Positions 24,507 through 37,600 of a stretch of 64,000 nt of DNA are shown here, piece by piece; within the stretch, counting starts at the first letter, position 1, and each line of letters starts with the position of its first letter. This DNA comes from Epiperipatus broadwayi (taxonomy: Eukaryota > Onychophora > Udeonychophora > Euonychophora > Peripatidae), in the NCBI GenBank assembly GCA_028023455.1, contig JAQFVV010000049.1:5507149-5571148 (forward strand), in the 5' to 3' direction. The translations under genes were made by a program, and so were the position numbers. The notes below the pieces were generated by a model. The model was not told the DNA's origin. It saw only the letters and a program-made list of their open reading frames with translations, and ran no database searches.

Positions 24507-25485
24507 TTAACTTTATTTAAATATTACAAATACATTCAACTGTTAGTATTAACACATAGGTTAGTACATGCTACAATGTTTTGAAAAATATTATTCCACT
24601 TCTTCAGTTGTTGCTGGCCTGAACAATGATAGTACTAGCATGGCAATCAAATTTGGACACTTACATTCTTGAATATTGAATATTAAAGTAATGCTCTTAC
24701 CAAATGAGACATCCTGCCAAATGCAACAGCCAGTAGAAATTTTATATACTTTTCTATGAGGTTTTTCTTGATTTCTCCACTTTTTTTTAAAAGCAAAGAT
24801 GATTAGTGGTTTTCATACATTATGTGTAGTCAGTCACACTAGATTGACTTATGGAGTTAATAACCATTGTCATGTGAGCAAATTCTTAATTTTTTTTTCT
24901 TTATATCTTTTCTTCACTATCCAATATTTTTTTATTTTCCCATTTGAAAAGTATTTGCAAGAATATAAACTGATAATTAGAAGAGAGAAAACAGATGTGT
25001 CTAAGATAACAGACCATGTATGCATCAATAAACATATGATGAATTGGGAAAATACAAAATTATTGGATAGAGAAGAAAAGGTATAAAGAAAAAAATTAAA
25101 GAAGCTGTTCACAGGACAATGGTGAATAACCTCCTAAGTCAACCAAGTAGGACTCCATGTAACATATAGAAACTACTTATCAATTTTGTTTTTAAGAAAA
25201 AGTGGAGAAATCATGATAAATTTCATAGATATGTATATGAAATTTCTACTGAATATTGTCTTTAGTAGGATGGCTCATTTGGTTAGAGTATTACCTTAAG
25301 ATTCAATATTCAAGAATCAAAGGGTCCAGGTTCAATTCCTATACTTGAATTGTCACTGGCGAGACCAGCAATATATGAAGAAGGGGAGAGAATAATACTT
25401 CTTGAAACATTACACATATACTAACTTATATAATATTACTAACAGCTGAATGTATTTGGAATATTTAAATAAAGTTAATTTATTC
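24507..25485. mobile_element. One-kb inverted pair of SINE-bearing units (family C)
   Basis: Arms of about 440 bp (24507-24945 and 25040-25485) are inverted, diverged copies separated by about 95 bp. Matching blocks include AATATTTAAATAAAGTTAA at the outer ends, GTGGAGAAATCA, AAATTTCTACT, AGGATGxCTCATTTGGT, ATTCAATATTCAAGAAT, and CTATCCAATA with TTTTCCCA nearest the loop. The right arm carries a tRNA-like stretch at about 25268-25350 with an A-box-like TGGCTCATTTGGTTAGAG and a B box GGTTCAATTCC. A related single copy lies at 20160-20480. Open frames inside are shadows of the repeat. Confidence 0.78.
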
Positions 25486-26007
25486 TAAAGACATTTACTT
25501 ATATTATATAATGAAAATAGTCCAATATATAAATACCATTAATATTTTCTGATGAAATTTTGCTTATAATTAAGTGTTGAAGTATATTCATGATCTAAAA
25601 TGAATTAATTGTCCTTATAAAAATTCAAACTAAACTTTTCAAATACAATGTACTGTAACTAATAGCATTACTGAATATATTAATGTTTTGAGTAATATTC
25701 TCCAGGTTTAATTTTTATTATAGTGCTATTATTTGTCAGATCAGTAGTACTAACCAAAACATTATATTATATACTAAACTATATGCTATTGTTACTAAGT
25801 GAATGCATTTGCAAAGTTTAAATAAAATTTAAATTTTTATTTGTAAAATGTCTTTTAGTTCTAAATAATGAAAACAGTCTCACATATTTGCCTGTATATT
25901 AGCACATAAAATCAAAAAATGTTATACAACAACAAGTACTGTAAATATAACTTTTTAATAGCATGAATTTAGATAAAATAATGCTACAGTTTTCTGTTTT
26001 TCTACAT
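25486..26007. other. AT-rich DNA, no gene seen
   Basis: AT-rich sequence without a recognisable feature. Confidence 0.6.
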
Positions 26008-26152
26008 TATTTCAACAACAAATACATTTTTAATATACAAAAGCTTTTTTGACAATACTTTCTACAATATGACATACACTGAGAAGGATAAAGAAAATAT
26101 TGTCAAAAAAGCTTTTACGCATTAAAAAATAACATATTTGTTGTTATATACC
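26008..26152. mobile_element. Foldback element, about 58-bp arms
   Basis: The left arm (26008-26065) contains AACAACAAATA and AAAAGCTTTTTTGACAATA. The right arm (26092-26152) is its reverse complement with a few mismatches. The loop is about 26 bp. Confidence 0.8.
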
Positions 26153-27968
26153 TTTTATTTGGTATTATTTACTAAAACTATATATAAATAAAACTATAGA
26201 TAATAGTATCAATGTTTATTTCATTTCAAGAGTTTGAATTTATAGTGAATTGTAAAAGATTTATTACTGTAATCAAATAAATTCACAAACCCAAAAATGC
26301 TCTAAAATTTGACCTTTCAAATTAATGGTAACTTATTTATATTAAAAGACAGCTGAAGTCTCTTTTAGATGTAAACAATTGACAACATTTTTTAAAGAAA
26401 ATCATCTTTATTTCATATACTTATCTTTGGGAATAAGACAATAAGAGATTTTCAAGTTAAATCTAACAAAAACATATCATTCATTCTATATAGTCCTAAA
26501 TCAGAATTTTATTTTATCAATATCTTCAAAGGAATCCAAGAACACCTATGAAATAGAAATAGATAATAAATAAATAAACATATATAATAGCTATAAATAT
26601 ATGTCTTTTTAAATGTTAACCATCTATTTTAATGTTAATCAATTATTGTAGATGGAACACTATTTAGTTTCTATAATAGAAAATTATATATGGTAGTATA
26701 TAAAGTTGTATAATGCATGTATTATTGATTCTGTATATTATATTATATATTCAATTCTTTGGACATCTATTGGATCTCTGTATGATAATAGTATTCTATT
26801 TTATTGTTATTTTATTACTGTTGTTATTTTACTTCCTTTGTAGACCACTAGATGGTATCCTATCTGCAATAAGTAGTAAAACATTTGTAAAGAGCTCATA
26901 ACTAGATACTGGAAAAGACTTTTTATGTATATTTATTAGTAATAGTTGTTGTATATGAATTTTTATTATTTATTATAATTTATATGAAAGAACAGTATAA
27001 TGGACTTCATTAATTTCCATTTTTGGTGAAATAGATAGTATTATGAAAATTTCAAAATTTGAATACAAAAAACTATTTTATAAATTCATTTTTGTTAATA
27101 ATTTGTTTAATAACAATGATATTTTTTGACTTCATTATCATTTTTATGATTTTATTTATTTAAATTGTTTCTTTTAAAATAATAATAAACATCATATAGG
27201 TAGTATTACAGTAAAAGAAATGCATAATTTTCTTTTATTTTTTTAAAATATGCATATTAATTTTATATGAATTAAATTAGTAGTAAAAAATATATAAAAA
27301 AAATATTATATTTACTAACTTTTTATAAATAGATTTGACATGGCCATGCTTATTAGAATTTTCAATTGTTAAATATGAAGATTTAATTTTCATTTTAATT
27401 TATCATCTCAGTAAGGATAGATAGATATCCAATTATAGTTAAATCCTACTTAAAAAAAATCTAAACATCAATGAAAAAATTTCCAAGTTTACTCAAACCT
27501 CTGATCATATGCAGAACAGGTGGATAAGCTACCAAATAACCAGGAGGCTTTTCACTGATATGGTATAAGGTGTGAAGAATGTTTTCTCCAGATAGCTAAA
27601 ACACTGTCAACTGGTGGCATTCTGTGTAAATGAAATTAATAGTTCATATCTATTTTAGATGACAAAAAGGCAATATCTGGAATCTATAAGAAGTCCAAGG
27701 TCATATGTTTCAACACTTATTGAAATTGTTGTGATGTAGAAGAAGAAAGTTGATAAAGAGATATCTAAAAAATAACAATAGAAAGGCATCCAAAAGATAA
27801 ATATGTAGGGTTTTATAAAATGGAAATCCATTACAAATACTATAGAAGGGTAAACCAATTTTGATTCTGTCTTATTACACTTTAGATTCAGTTGAAAGTA
27901 ATTAGATATTCATGTCATTATTATTTGAATTTTAAACATAGCTATCTGATATGACAGAAAGAATGCCG
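26153..27968. other. AT-rich DNA, no gene seen
   Basis: Mostly very AT-rich. A somewhat GC-richer stretch at about 27490-27640 has no open frame of useful length and no convincing splice pair. Confidence 0.55.
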
Positions 27969-27977
27969 TAATTGTTT

Positions 27978-28075
27978 TTCTTTATATGTCAAAGTGTTGA
28001 CCAGGAAGCAAACCCGGGCTGGCTGCTTGAAAGGCAGTTACACTAACTGCTAGGCCACCAAAGCTTGACATCTCC
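27978..28075 (-). mobile_element. tRNA-derived SINE, Glu-like anticodon loop
   Basis: Read on the minus strand it shows GGTGGCCTAGCAGTTAGTG (A-box region), an anticodon-like stem CTGC-CTTTCAA-GCAG (loop anticodon TTC) and CCCGGGTTTGCTTCCTGG (B-box/T-arm region), then a tail ACTTTGACATATAAAGAAAAA. Direct repeats TAATTGTTT at 27969-27977 and 28076-28084 are the probable target duplication. The acceptor stem does not pair well, so it is not an intact tRNA gene. Its tail resembles that of the SINEs at 42879, 48847 and 52906. Confidence 0.72.
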
Positions 28076-28084
28076 TAATTGTTT

Positions 28085-29289
28085 ATTGCACATTTTTTGT
28101 TAGATATCACATTTAATTTTTAGAAGACTATATAACAAACTGATTATACCTTGCTAGATTGTACTTCTGAGATTTTAAAAGCATTTAATCTTTACCTATG
28201 ATGCAAAAATGTTTATGTAAAATTTTATTTAAAAAAAACTTGAATACTATTCTCTCAACTCCGGTGATATCCCACATTAATTAAGTCGTTTAGTACTACA
28301 GTTATGTAAGTATAATTTTAAAAAGTTTAAAAATGACTGATTTCTCAAAAATTTTAAGTTAAATTAAACCAAATAAGTAATTTCTAATGGGATCGTGCTA
28401 TTTGAGCATCAAAAATAATAATTTAATTTGATTAGCTTTAGCTCTACAGACTAACACTGAACCATTGCGTTAAATGTCACTGAATTTAATACAGAGTAAA
28501 ATGATAGCTTTTCTGTATCGAAACTCATTCTCTCACTTGTGGTTCTTGACATTTCCAGAGTATATAAATAACCATTCAGTTTTAAAATACTAAGTAAAAA
28601 AAATATTTTATTAAAATTAAAGTAAGAATAGTGACCAGTTATAACAAAAACTGAACATTATATATAATAGTCATGTTTGTTTAAACGTTTTTTTACAAGT
28701 TTGAACCCGCTTTTTTGTGAACTAATTTAACTTTAAGTAGAAATCCTTCAGGTATTTTTATTTTCGCAATCAGAAGTTTTTATATATATTGAAAAACGTA
28801 AATAAATAAAAAGCTTTTTATTTTGTTGTTATTCTTTAATTTTTTTTTAAAGATTTAAAATCTTTAAATGACTTTGTCATTAGACTTTTAAAGCCAATAG
28901 TTTTCCCAGAAGTCAAGAACTTTTTCTTGATAGTCTATCCTCACTTAGTTAGAGTTAGTTAGCCATAGGGAAAGCTAATAGCATTTGCATGAACTTCAAC
29001 CTCTCGACCTGCTGAGTGACTTCTTTTAAAAGGTCAGAAATGGTTTGACATAAGGACATTAATAAAACATTTCTGTTCTTTTTTGTAAACATGCCTTTCT
29101 GAGCTTTTTGCAAATAGAAATTTTATCAATTTTGCCAATCATCATACATTAAAAATTTTTCTCTTTTTTTTTCTATTTAATTCTTCCCAATATTATAAAT
29201 AAAAATTATAATATCATAAAAGAATATTTCAGTAAAATAATGTCAAATAAAATTATATTAAGTATTGTTGTTCTATGTTTTAATTTCAG
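28085..29289. other. AT-rich flank upstream of the first exon candidate
   Basis: If the exon at 29290 is real, this is intron. The end (about 29262-29289) is a T-rich tract ending TTTTAATTTCAG, a good 3' splice site. A TATAAATA at about 28562 was noted, but nothing downstream supports a promoter. Confidence 0.5.
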
Positions 29290-29360
29290 CTGTTGCTCTC
29301 GGGTGCGCAGATCCAGAATACCTCCAACATATTGAGGCTATTACATCTCTATCTATGAAG
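29290..29360 (+). CDS. Candidate internal exon, unknown protein
   Basis: This 71-bp island of near-balanced base composition stands in very AT-rich DNA. It is preceded by a T-rich tract and TTTCAG and followed by GTATTT. Two bases complete a codon from an upstream exon, then 23 sense codons run to the donor, ending in phase 0: VALGCADPEYLQHIEAI followed by TSLSMK. The other two frames contain stops. The next phase-compatible exon candidate is at 50378, implying a 21-kb intron unless an exon between was missed. The product is not recognised. Support is the splice signals, open frame and composition contrast; no homology could be tested. Confidence 0.5.
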
Positions 29361-30164
29361 GTATTTTGTTTTAAAAATTCATATATTTTATAGTTATGTT
29401 AAAATATAATTTAAAAAAATATTATATCATATATTATCCTTGTTTGATAAACTAGGTTATATTTGATTGATACTTTTTTTGTTCCCATACTATTATACTA
29501 GAATTGTTTTTATGAATAGATATGTTAGGCCCGAACTTAGTCGATTATATATATATGGAAGAGCTATCAAAAGGTAAAATTTTCCAATAAAAGCTATCAA
29601 GCTTAATAGCATCCTCGAACCCAAAAAGTGTATGAACGATATTATTTTTATGATATTATCATTCTTAAAAAAATTGCGTATTTATTTACTATCGTAATTG
29701 CTTCTGTTGCTATAATCCGAAAACTTATTTTATAAGAAGTCTTGATTTCACAAATTGAAAACTTAAGACTTAAGTTTATAGGTTAATAGAAAAGTTCCAA
29801 TATCACTCGATCATCTTCAGTGATATTTGTCAATGCCTTTTCATCTCTAAATATTACAATTTCGACAGAAGTCTGAATTTTATACGTAAATAGCTCATAT
29901 CTATCATCTTCTACCACCTTTTCACATACTTTATACATTAAAAACTTTTCTATTATTTTTTCAAATTTATGTTTTCACGAATTTTATTTTTGCTATGATC
30001 TATCAATCTTTCTATCTCAATATTTCAATTCAAATAAATGATGAATGCTTTATATCTTGATATACAATCTTGATTTTTCTTAAATCTATTATCTTTTTTA
30101 AATTTTCAAATACATTCCAGTTATATTTTAATTATTTTTACAATTAATATATATATATTGTAGC
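29361..30164. other. AT-rich DNA, probable intron start
   Basis: No feature was recognised apart from the GTATTT donor at the left edge. The sequence becomes purine-rich on the plus strand at the right edge. Confidence 0.5.
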
Positions 30165-30985
30165 CAAAATTAGAAAGGGGGGGGGATGTAAAAAAAGGAA
30201 AAAAAGAAAAGAGAAGATTAGAAATGGAAGGAAAAGAGAGAAAAATGATAATGAAAGAGAGCATGAGATAGATGATGATGATGGAGAAGATGAGATGATA
30301 GAGAGAGATGGAGAAGAAGAAGATAAGATGAAAAGATAAAATGAAGAAAAGAAAAGAGTATGCATAAATTTGAAGGAAAAGACAGAAATGAAGATAATGG
30401 AAAAGAGAGATGATGAAATTTGATGAGAGGATACAGAGATGAGAAATAAGAGAGAGAGAGATGAGATTTTGGTGAAATAGAAATAGAGAGGAAGAGAATA
30501 ATGGGAGAGAGAGATGAGATGATGGTGAAATAGAAATAGAGAGGAAGAGGATAATGGGAGAGAGATGATGATGATGATAAGAAATAAAGATAAAGATGAG
30601 ATAGAGAGAGATGTGAGAGATAGAGAGATAAGAGGATGAAATAAAGATGAAGATGAGATGAAGATGATAGAGACTCTTAATCTAGAAGAGATGAAGGTGA
30701 GAGAGAGAGAGAGATTTTAGAAGAAAAGGTGATGAAAGAAATGAAAATGATTAAGAGGATGAAGAAGATGATAATGAAAAGATGGGAGAAGAAAAGTTAA
30801 TGGAAGGAGAAGATGTAATGGATGAGATGATAGAAGAGGAAATGGAGAAGAGAAAATGATTATGAAATCATAGAAGAGGAAATGGAATGAGAGAAATGGA
30901 AGGAGAAGAAGAAGAAATGATTATTAGATGGGAGGAGAAAGAAGAAGAGGAAATCATACTTAGTAGAGAGACTCTTAACGACTCG
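30165..30985. repeat. Polypurine (GA-rich) tract, about 820 bp
   Basis: The plus strand is almost entirely A and G with scattered T and hardly any C. It starts with an 11-base G run near 30177 and continues as imperfect GAGATGA, GAAGATGA and AGAGAGAG words. This is a degenerate purine microsatellite. The Ser/Phe-rich minus-strand frame (30144-30365) and Glu-rich plus-strand frame (30887-31147) are by-products of the composition. Confidence 0.9.
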
Positions 30986-31267
30986 GCTCAGTGGGGTTAC
31001 AATAAATTTAAGAAAAGAGATGATGATTCAGAGATGTATAATCTGATAGAGACCAAATCCAATACTAATGCAGATATAACTATTATGGCAATTAATAATC
31101 TACTACTAAACAATACAAAAAAAAATAATTCTAAAATCATTAATTAATAGTTATTAGAATCGGCCTACCATCAAATCACACACTCTGAATAAGAATAAAT
31201 GATACTTTGATTGGAAAAGATTATCTTACTAAATTATATCTAACAAGGCAACAAGAGTAAACAATCT

Positions 31268-31643
31268 AATAAATAATATAAAAAAATTAAAACCATTCAA
31301 TGCCCTTGTAACCGTTCACACTCTAAGAACAATATGGCTTGCCCGTTGTGCTGTAATATTTGATAACAAAAAATACAATGTACTTAAAAAAAATAACAAA
31401 GAATGGTATAACATTTATCTTTATGCTCAGAAATATATACCTAGTAATGTCACAAGAAAAATATGGCAAAGCAATGTATTCCTTAGTTGCTCATTAATGC
31501 CATCATAGTAATAATCTTGTTTTAAATCATTATATTCTAAAAACATCCTAAGAAATTAAAAATTTAAAAAAAAAATATAAAAAGCTCTTAATGTAAATAT
31601 ACTAATTCTTGTAAATATTTTGTTACTAATAAAGTTAAAAAAA
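31268..31643 (+). pseudogene. 5'-truncated LINE 3' end with 15-bp TSD
   Basis: The insertion is flanked by exact 15-bp repeats AAGAGTAAACAATCT at 31253-31267 and 31644-31658. It ends in a poly(A)-like run after AATAAAGTT, the pattern of a 5'-truncated target-primed insertion. The first two thirds keep an open frame of about 80 codons that includes ALVTVHTLRTIWLARCAVIF, a C-terminal block seen after the RT domain in several non-LTR families, ending in a stop at about 31508. The frame is undamaged, so the insertion may be fairly recent. The exact LINE clade is not assigned. Confidence 0.75.
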
Positions 31644-31658
31644 AAGAGTAAACAATCT

Positions 31659-32400
31659 CAGGGATTCTAAAACTAAAACTCTTGTGCAAAAAAAAATAAT
31701 TAAAGTTTAAGTTAAATTGCCTACTAAAGAATTGCTAAAATAAATGAACAAGTGAATGACATCTTGGCTGACCATAAAACAGCTACCTTATGGTTATATC
31801 ATGGAATAATAAACAAAACAAATATTAATCCAAAATAATTTAATAAATCAATTTAAATTCAAACGAATAATGGTCTATTACCTAAGATATTACTCGAGCA
31901 AGGAAAAGGGCAAGGGTACTTTTTATGCCTTTCCCCATACTCACAGACAACCTACTAAAGACCTCAAATGCAGATGGATTATAATTCTTTGGGTATAAGA
32001 TTTAAGATGATGATAGATAATGTGCAGTTAATATAAGATAATGTGCAGCTTTTAAAAATAATAGTAAATGATAAATATTCTTCTGAAGCACTTATATTCT
32101 TAATCTCATATTGCATAATCTTCAGTATAAGAAGATATACTGATAATTTTAAAAATAAACTTTTAAATAAGCATTTAACTAAGTATCTGATATAATGTAA
32201 TTATCTGTTAGTGTGATTCAATCTGAGAATCACTTAATTTAGCATGGCTTTATAATTTAAAACCAGTATCAAAATATATTTAATAAACTTTATGATATAT
32301 TTGTGAACTTTTGAATTGAAAGTTTAATAAACTTTGGAAACTCAAGATTTTGTGAACTGGAACCCAAGACAATAATATTTTCATATAAAAGTAAAACAAC
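31659..32400. other. AT-rich DNA, possibly older LINE remains
   Basis: A plus-strand stretch near 31740-31840 reads NEQVNDILADHKTATLWLYH, faintly like the post-RT region of other non-LTR elements. It is too short and damaged to call. Confidence 0.35.
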
Positions 32401-34604
32401 AGAAACAAAACTTTTTGAAATAACAATAATGTAGTTTATTGAGAACAATAAGAAAATATTTACAATTCAAATGGATTACAGGCATTACCAATCTAGCGCT
32501 GGAATCTATTATAAGCATTTTGACTTTTTAACACTTTATTTGGTTTACAATAATACACAATTTCTCTAATTACTGTTATTGAGTATCCCTCATAAACTTT
32601 TTCAAATGGTTTATTCTAACAAATAAACTAATAAAATAATAATTACACATAATAGCAGGCAAAGGCTATTCAATACTAGATTTTAATCTCTTTTAAACAA
32701 TTAGAGAATTCAAAAATCTTTAGACTTTAATTACAATATCTAAATTTAATAAGCACAATTCTACTTTTAATGGGAATAATTCATAACACTATGGTGTTAT
32801 CTAACAATCAGAATAACACACAACTAGGCTTGTATTTTAAACCCTAAGCTTAACAAATCTAAGCTGGAAAAGCATATTCTGCATATATTTGAGAAAACTA
32901 CCACTAGCTACCCTGACATAACTAATATTATAGCTAGTGATATATTTAAATCAGACTAAGCTAATTTTAAAATTAAATTAAATTAAATTAGATGCATGGG
33001 ACATTCACTCATCAGAGATCATTTACACACTTTTAAATAAATTTTGTCCACATAAAACTATTACCCTCCATGTTGGCACAGACTTACAAATCCAGTGGCA
33101 AAACTCTGGATGAAAATATTAAAATTAGTATGTGTGAATTGCCTATTATACCATATGCATAATTTAACATACTTAAAAATAAATAGAACTTATTGATGGT
33201 TAGCTTGTGGATGATAAAACTATCATATCAACACAGTTCAAACATTTGATATACCCATAAGCATTAAAAATAGCTATCACTACCTGAAGAAACAAAGTTC
33301 ATCAAACAAACACATCTTGTCATCACAAATCTAAACAAATGCAACATCACCTACTGTGGTGGAACTAGCATTAAGTCATCATGAATGATAGGCTAAAATA
33401 TAAGAACATATAGGCTCATCAGAGCTGGAAAAGAATGTGGTGGCTTTCAAAAATACCTAACTTTGAGGCAGAAACTAAGATGCCTGAACCTTGTCTACAG
33501 CACATCTGGGAACAGGAAAGACGCACCAGGAAGCATGATGCTCTCTCTCATGGGATTTCCAATGCTTGTAAATGTGATTATCATCACTGAAAATGCAATA
33601 CAATAACCCTCTATGGGCACAAGCACTATCAATTCATGGAAATACAATACAATAAGGATGGAGGACTTTGTCTGCTCCATAAAGCATACTCAAAATTATT
33701 AACTAAGCCTAACTCTATGAGACTAACAAATACTAACTAATGACAAGATATAGACTTCACCTGAATTAACTAAGTTATTCCTAAGAAGTTTAAAAATACA
33801 AAAACGTATATTCAATGTAAAACCAACAAAGCAAAAACTGGGTCAAATGACTACTATGAGAAATACTTTAAAATTAAATGCATATAAAATTCTAGGCAAG
33901 GCACAATGCACACACAATAAAATATTCAATACTAAAATATAGTGACTAGTGGGCTTTCAAAAGATTGCATATTAAATGTGAGAATATTCATTCTCAATGC
34001 ATATAAAAACTATTTGCAGCTATTATTAATCTAGCATTCATAAAACAAATGAATGGAAACTCTCTGATAAACTTCTTTGGCTGGTTTAAAATAAAACTGA
34101 GTGAAACATCCCACATATAATAAACTAAGACTGTGATATTTAATTCTCTGTAAATGAAATTATCAAATAAAAACTAACTTGTGATACGCTTAATAAATAA
34201 AATAAAATTTGCCTGAGAATGGCAAAAATATTTGCTCATTCTAATAAACCCATTAAGCTTTAAAATTATAATCCTAGTTTACCTGGTATATTTATGCAAA
34301 ATAGTGTTACACAAAATATATAGCATAAATATTTTTTATGGCTTCTTTTTTAAAAAAAACAATAAAACAAACAAAAAAATACAGTAACTCAATTTCATAG
34401 TTCAGCTCCATAATGGTTTTTCCATTAAAGATATATAGATAATTTATTAAGGCTAATTTATCTATCTGTATTCGAAGCTTCAGTCAAAATATTTATAAAC
34501 ATGGCAATGATTTCCAAAATGAAAATGTTCAATAGTTCTTTAAAAAAAATACTTTCACTTTCTTTCTTTAAATATAATTCTAAATATTAAAATAATAAAA
34601 ATAG
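32401..34604. other. Unassigned block of less AT-rich DNA
   Basis: About 32401-34200 is less AT-rich than its surroundings and has more C and A on the plus strand. Its left edge carries, on the minus strand, AATAAA near 32435, so it could be the 3' part of a minus-strand transcript or an old retroelement. A 61-codon minus-strand frame at 33495-33680 has no recognised domain. No splice structure was found. Confidence 0.4.
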
Positions 34605-34680
34605 GCCGGCATTGGAAAAAATAAATTCTTCAGCTGAGTACATTTTTTTAGAATCCTGGGTTCAAATGCATAATAATATA
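34605..34680 (+). repeat. tRNA-like SINE fragment, second SINE family
   Basis: The blocks GGCATTGGAA, CAGCTGAG and TTTTAGAATCCTGGGTTCAAATGC match the order at 44240-44310. GGGTTCAAATG is B-box-like. Confidence 0.5.
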
Positions 34681-37600
34681 TAGCTTTATTTCAATTTCAT
34701 TATTCTCTTTTAGGCAAATGCATTTTTTTTTAAAATACAGCTTTTTTTAAAAAAAAATATTTTTTTATATAATATTTCAGGATGTGTTTTCAAACAAATC
34801 TCCTTTACTCTTTTAAAACACAAGAGTAGAATTCTTTTATAATTAGAAATGTTCCTCAGTTTATGAACTAGGACGAACTGTCACAAAGTTATTCATAAGT
34901 AATGGCAAATATAACAATTTATTATGTATTTAACAAATACAAGTTCATTATTAATAATTTAAAGTTGTAATTATAAATTTATTAAACGCACATTGAGATT
35001 ACGTAAGTAATATCCACTGAGGCTATAACCTCGATAATATGCATGTAAAAATGCGATAGTAGGGACCTCTACAGGTGTTTTAACCATAAGCTTACACTAT
35101 GGAAGAAAAGAGGGGAATTATAATTGTAGTTTATTTTGAAAATTTGTTTCCAAATAACTTTCTCTTCCTACTGCTGAGCATAAAACGAGAATTATTATTT
35201 TAAAGTACATATTTCCATCTGTTTGCAATTAGCTAAAACAAATTATTTCCATTTCAAGTCAAGATATACGTAATGACTTTTAGTTCATCATCATTTATAA
35301 ATTCATCCTTAATTGATTATAGCTTAAAATATTTGGTCCAATACTTTCTAGAATTAGATAATTACTATCTCTTATTCAATACATTTTAAAATTGGACATT
35401 AGGAAAGGTCAATATTCAATTACAAAATGTTTGGCAGATAAAGTTCATTTTTCTTTAACTTAGCATAGTATATTTTTCTTTTGTAAATATATTTTAGAAA
35501 TAAGCATTATAATTATAGTAAGAACAACTTTTAATGTAGATATCAGGTTTCAATAATGAATTATCAATTTTAAAGTCAATTTTAAATTATGAGGAAACTG
35601 ACGCATTTTTCATTATAATATTTTTAAAATATAAATGTCTTCCAATTTTTTTTTCCTCACACATATATTTTAATTTAATAGGATAAATACTGAGTATTCT
35701 ACAGCTAAAATAGTTCAGCACAACAGAGTGTTAGCCATATAAATAATTAATGATTTGCATTTTAATTTCACTTTTCAATAAATAAATAAAAATAGATAAT
35801 ATGTGAATAAGATGAGAGATGCAAAACTTTCTCTAAACATTATGTTACTATAGTTTCATATTCTAACTGAAGTGGACATCAGAAAATAGTTACCTCCTTT
35901 TTAGGCTTCCATGACAGTAAAACAACTTAAAATAATCATTTTAAAAAGATACTTATACTTTTAAACAAAATAATAAATTTTTAAAGCAAATTACAACTTT
36001 TTTTTTATTAAAGAGAAGAGAAGTTTTGGATTCAGCCACGCACAAAACAACAGAAGCCCACCAACTAAAAGAATCTTGGACTCCTATTTATATCTGATAA
36101 TTTCACACCTTCTTCGTTTGTATGTCAACTTTCCTAAAAACCAATGAAGTTATTTTTTATTAAACTTTAACATTTTTTGACAGATCAGCTGTGAAATTGA
36201 TTTACTGACATAATTGATATAATTATATGAAAATCACGTGACTTAACAGCTGCAAAGTCAAAGTTTATTATTAACTTTTATTATGTATTTTTTTAAGTAA
36301 TATTATATAAAATAAAATAGCAATAAATATAAAAATTAAAGCTAGTTTTTATTTATCAAACATTTAAATATTAACTTTTAATAATTTTATTCATTCATTT
36401 GTTTTTAATCAATATTGGAATTAAATTATTATTTATTCCTAAGTTCACATGTTTTTCCATACATACACATATATTCCCACACACAGGTGACCTATAAACA
36501 TGAACTCACACTAATTACCTAGAAGTTATTTTCAAAACTACAAAATAAAAATATTAATGAATATTAAATTCTAAATAACTTTATAATTTAAATGCTGCTC
36601 TAAATTACATTTTTTTAAATATTATTATACTGTTTTAAATAAAATTGACAGACTATTTTTTAAACTAATTTAATATTATTTATTCCAATTTATTTACAAT
36701 ATTTATTTATTATAGTTTAGACACTAAAAATGAATTAAACAATAGTTATATTAAAATACATTTAATATTATTTATCAATTCACAACTATTTCTGATATTT
36801 CCTTTAAGTAAACTTACTATTTTACATCTCTCATTAAACTAATTACTACATGTTACTATTGAAATATTTACACATGATCCTATAAACATTTAATAATTAT
36901 TACAATACCACACAAGATTATCCTATTCTATTCATTACTAATTAACTTCTATTTTTCTATCATTATTATTTTTCTTTACAAATCAAAAAATTTCTAACAA
37001 AATTTAAGCTAAGATAAACTCTGGTACCTGTTGGAGCCAAGTGAAGTTTCACATATGTACAATATATAGCACTTATATTTCAAAAAATACATTAAAACAA
37101 TAATCAAACTTGATGTTATTGTTTAGGAGTTCATGTTTGCCTTTAGAATACAATTATTTAGAGTTTGCTCCTATTTGTAATGTACTTTAAACTTATTAAT
37201 TAAAAGAATGATAACACAATGCATTATAAATATTAGTGATATTAGTATCTGCTATTTTGGAATTAATCTTCTTGAATTCTTTGCTTAGTGGTATGAAAGC
37301 TCTAAACATTTGATTCTAGAATAAGAGATAATGCCAAATTTCAGATAAAAATAACAGTATCTTCTAATTATTCTTTGGATCAAGATGATCCAGTCTGGGC
37401 TTTCTGTCTAAATAAATAATATAATTAAGACAACTTCTGGAATACAATTCTTATAAAAATAATAATAAAATAATTATGTTTGTATCTCGGCTATACATAT
37501 AGAAATAAACATTAATATATTTACCTGAAATGGATGGTAACAAAATTATGAATGCAGACAGATTGATCATTAGAAAAGATATTGTAATAGTTTGATATTA

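Noticed and set aside
24799-25112. Overlapping plus and minus frames of 95 and 80 codons
   Set aside because: Both lie in the arms of the inverted SINE-bearing pair; they are mirror images of the same noncoding repeat.
27978-28075. Possible functional tRNA-Glu gene
   Set aside because: Acceptor stem does not pair, the T-loop is non-standard, and it has a target duplication and tail typical of a SINE.
36010-36110. Minus-strand TATAAATAG followed by GC-richer sequence
   Set aside because: No downstream exon or open frame on that strand; TATA-like words are common in DNA this AT-rich.
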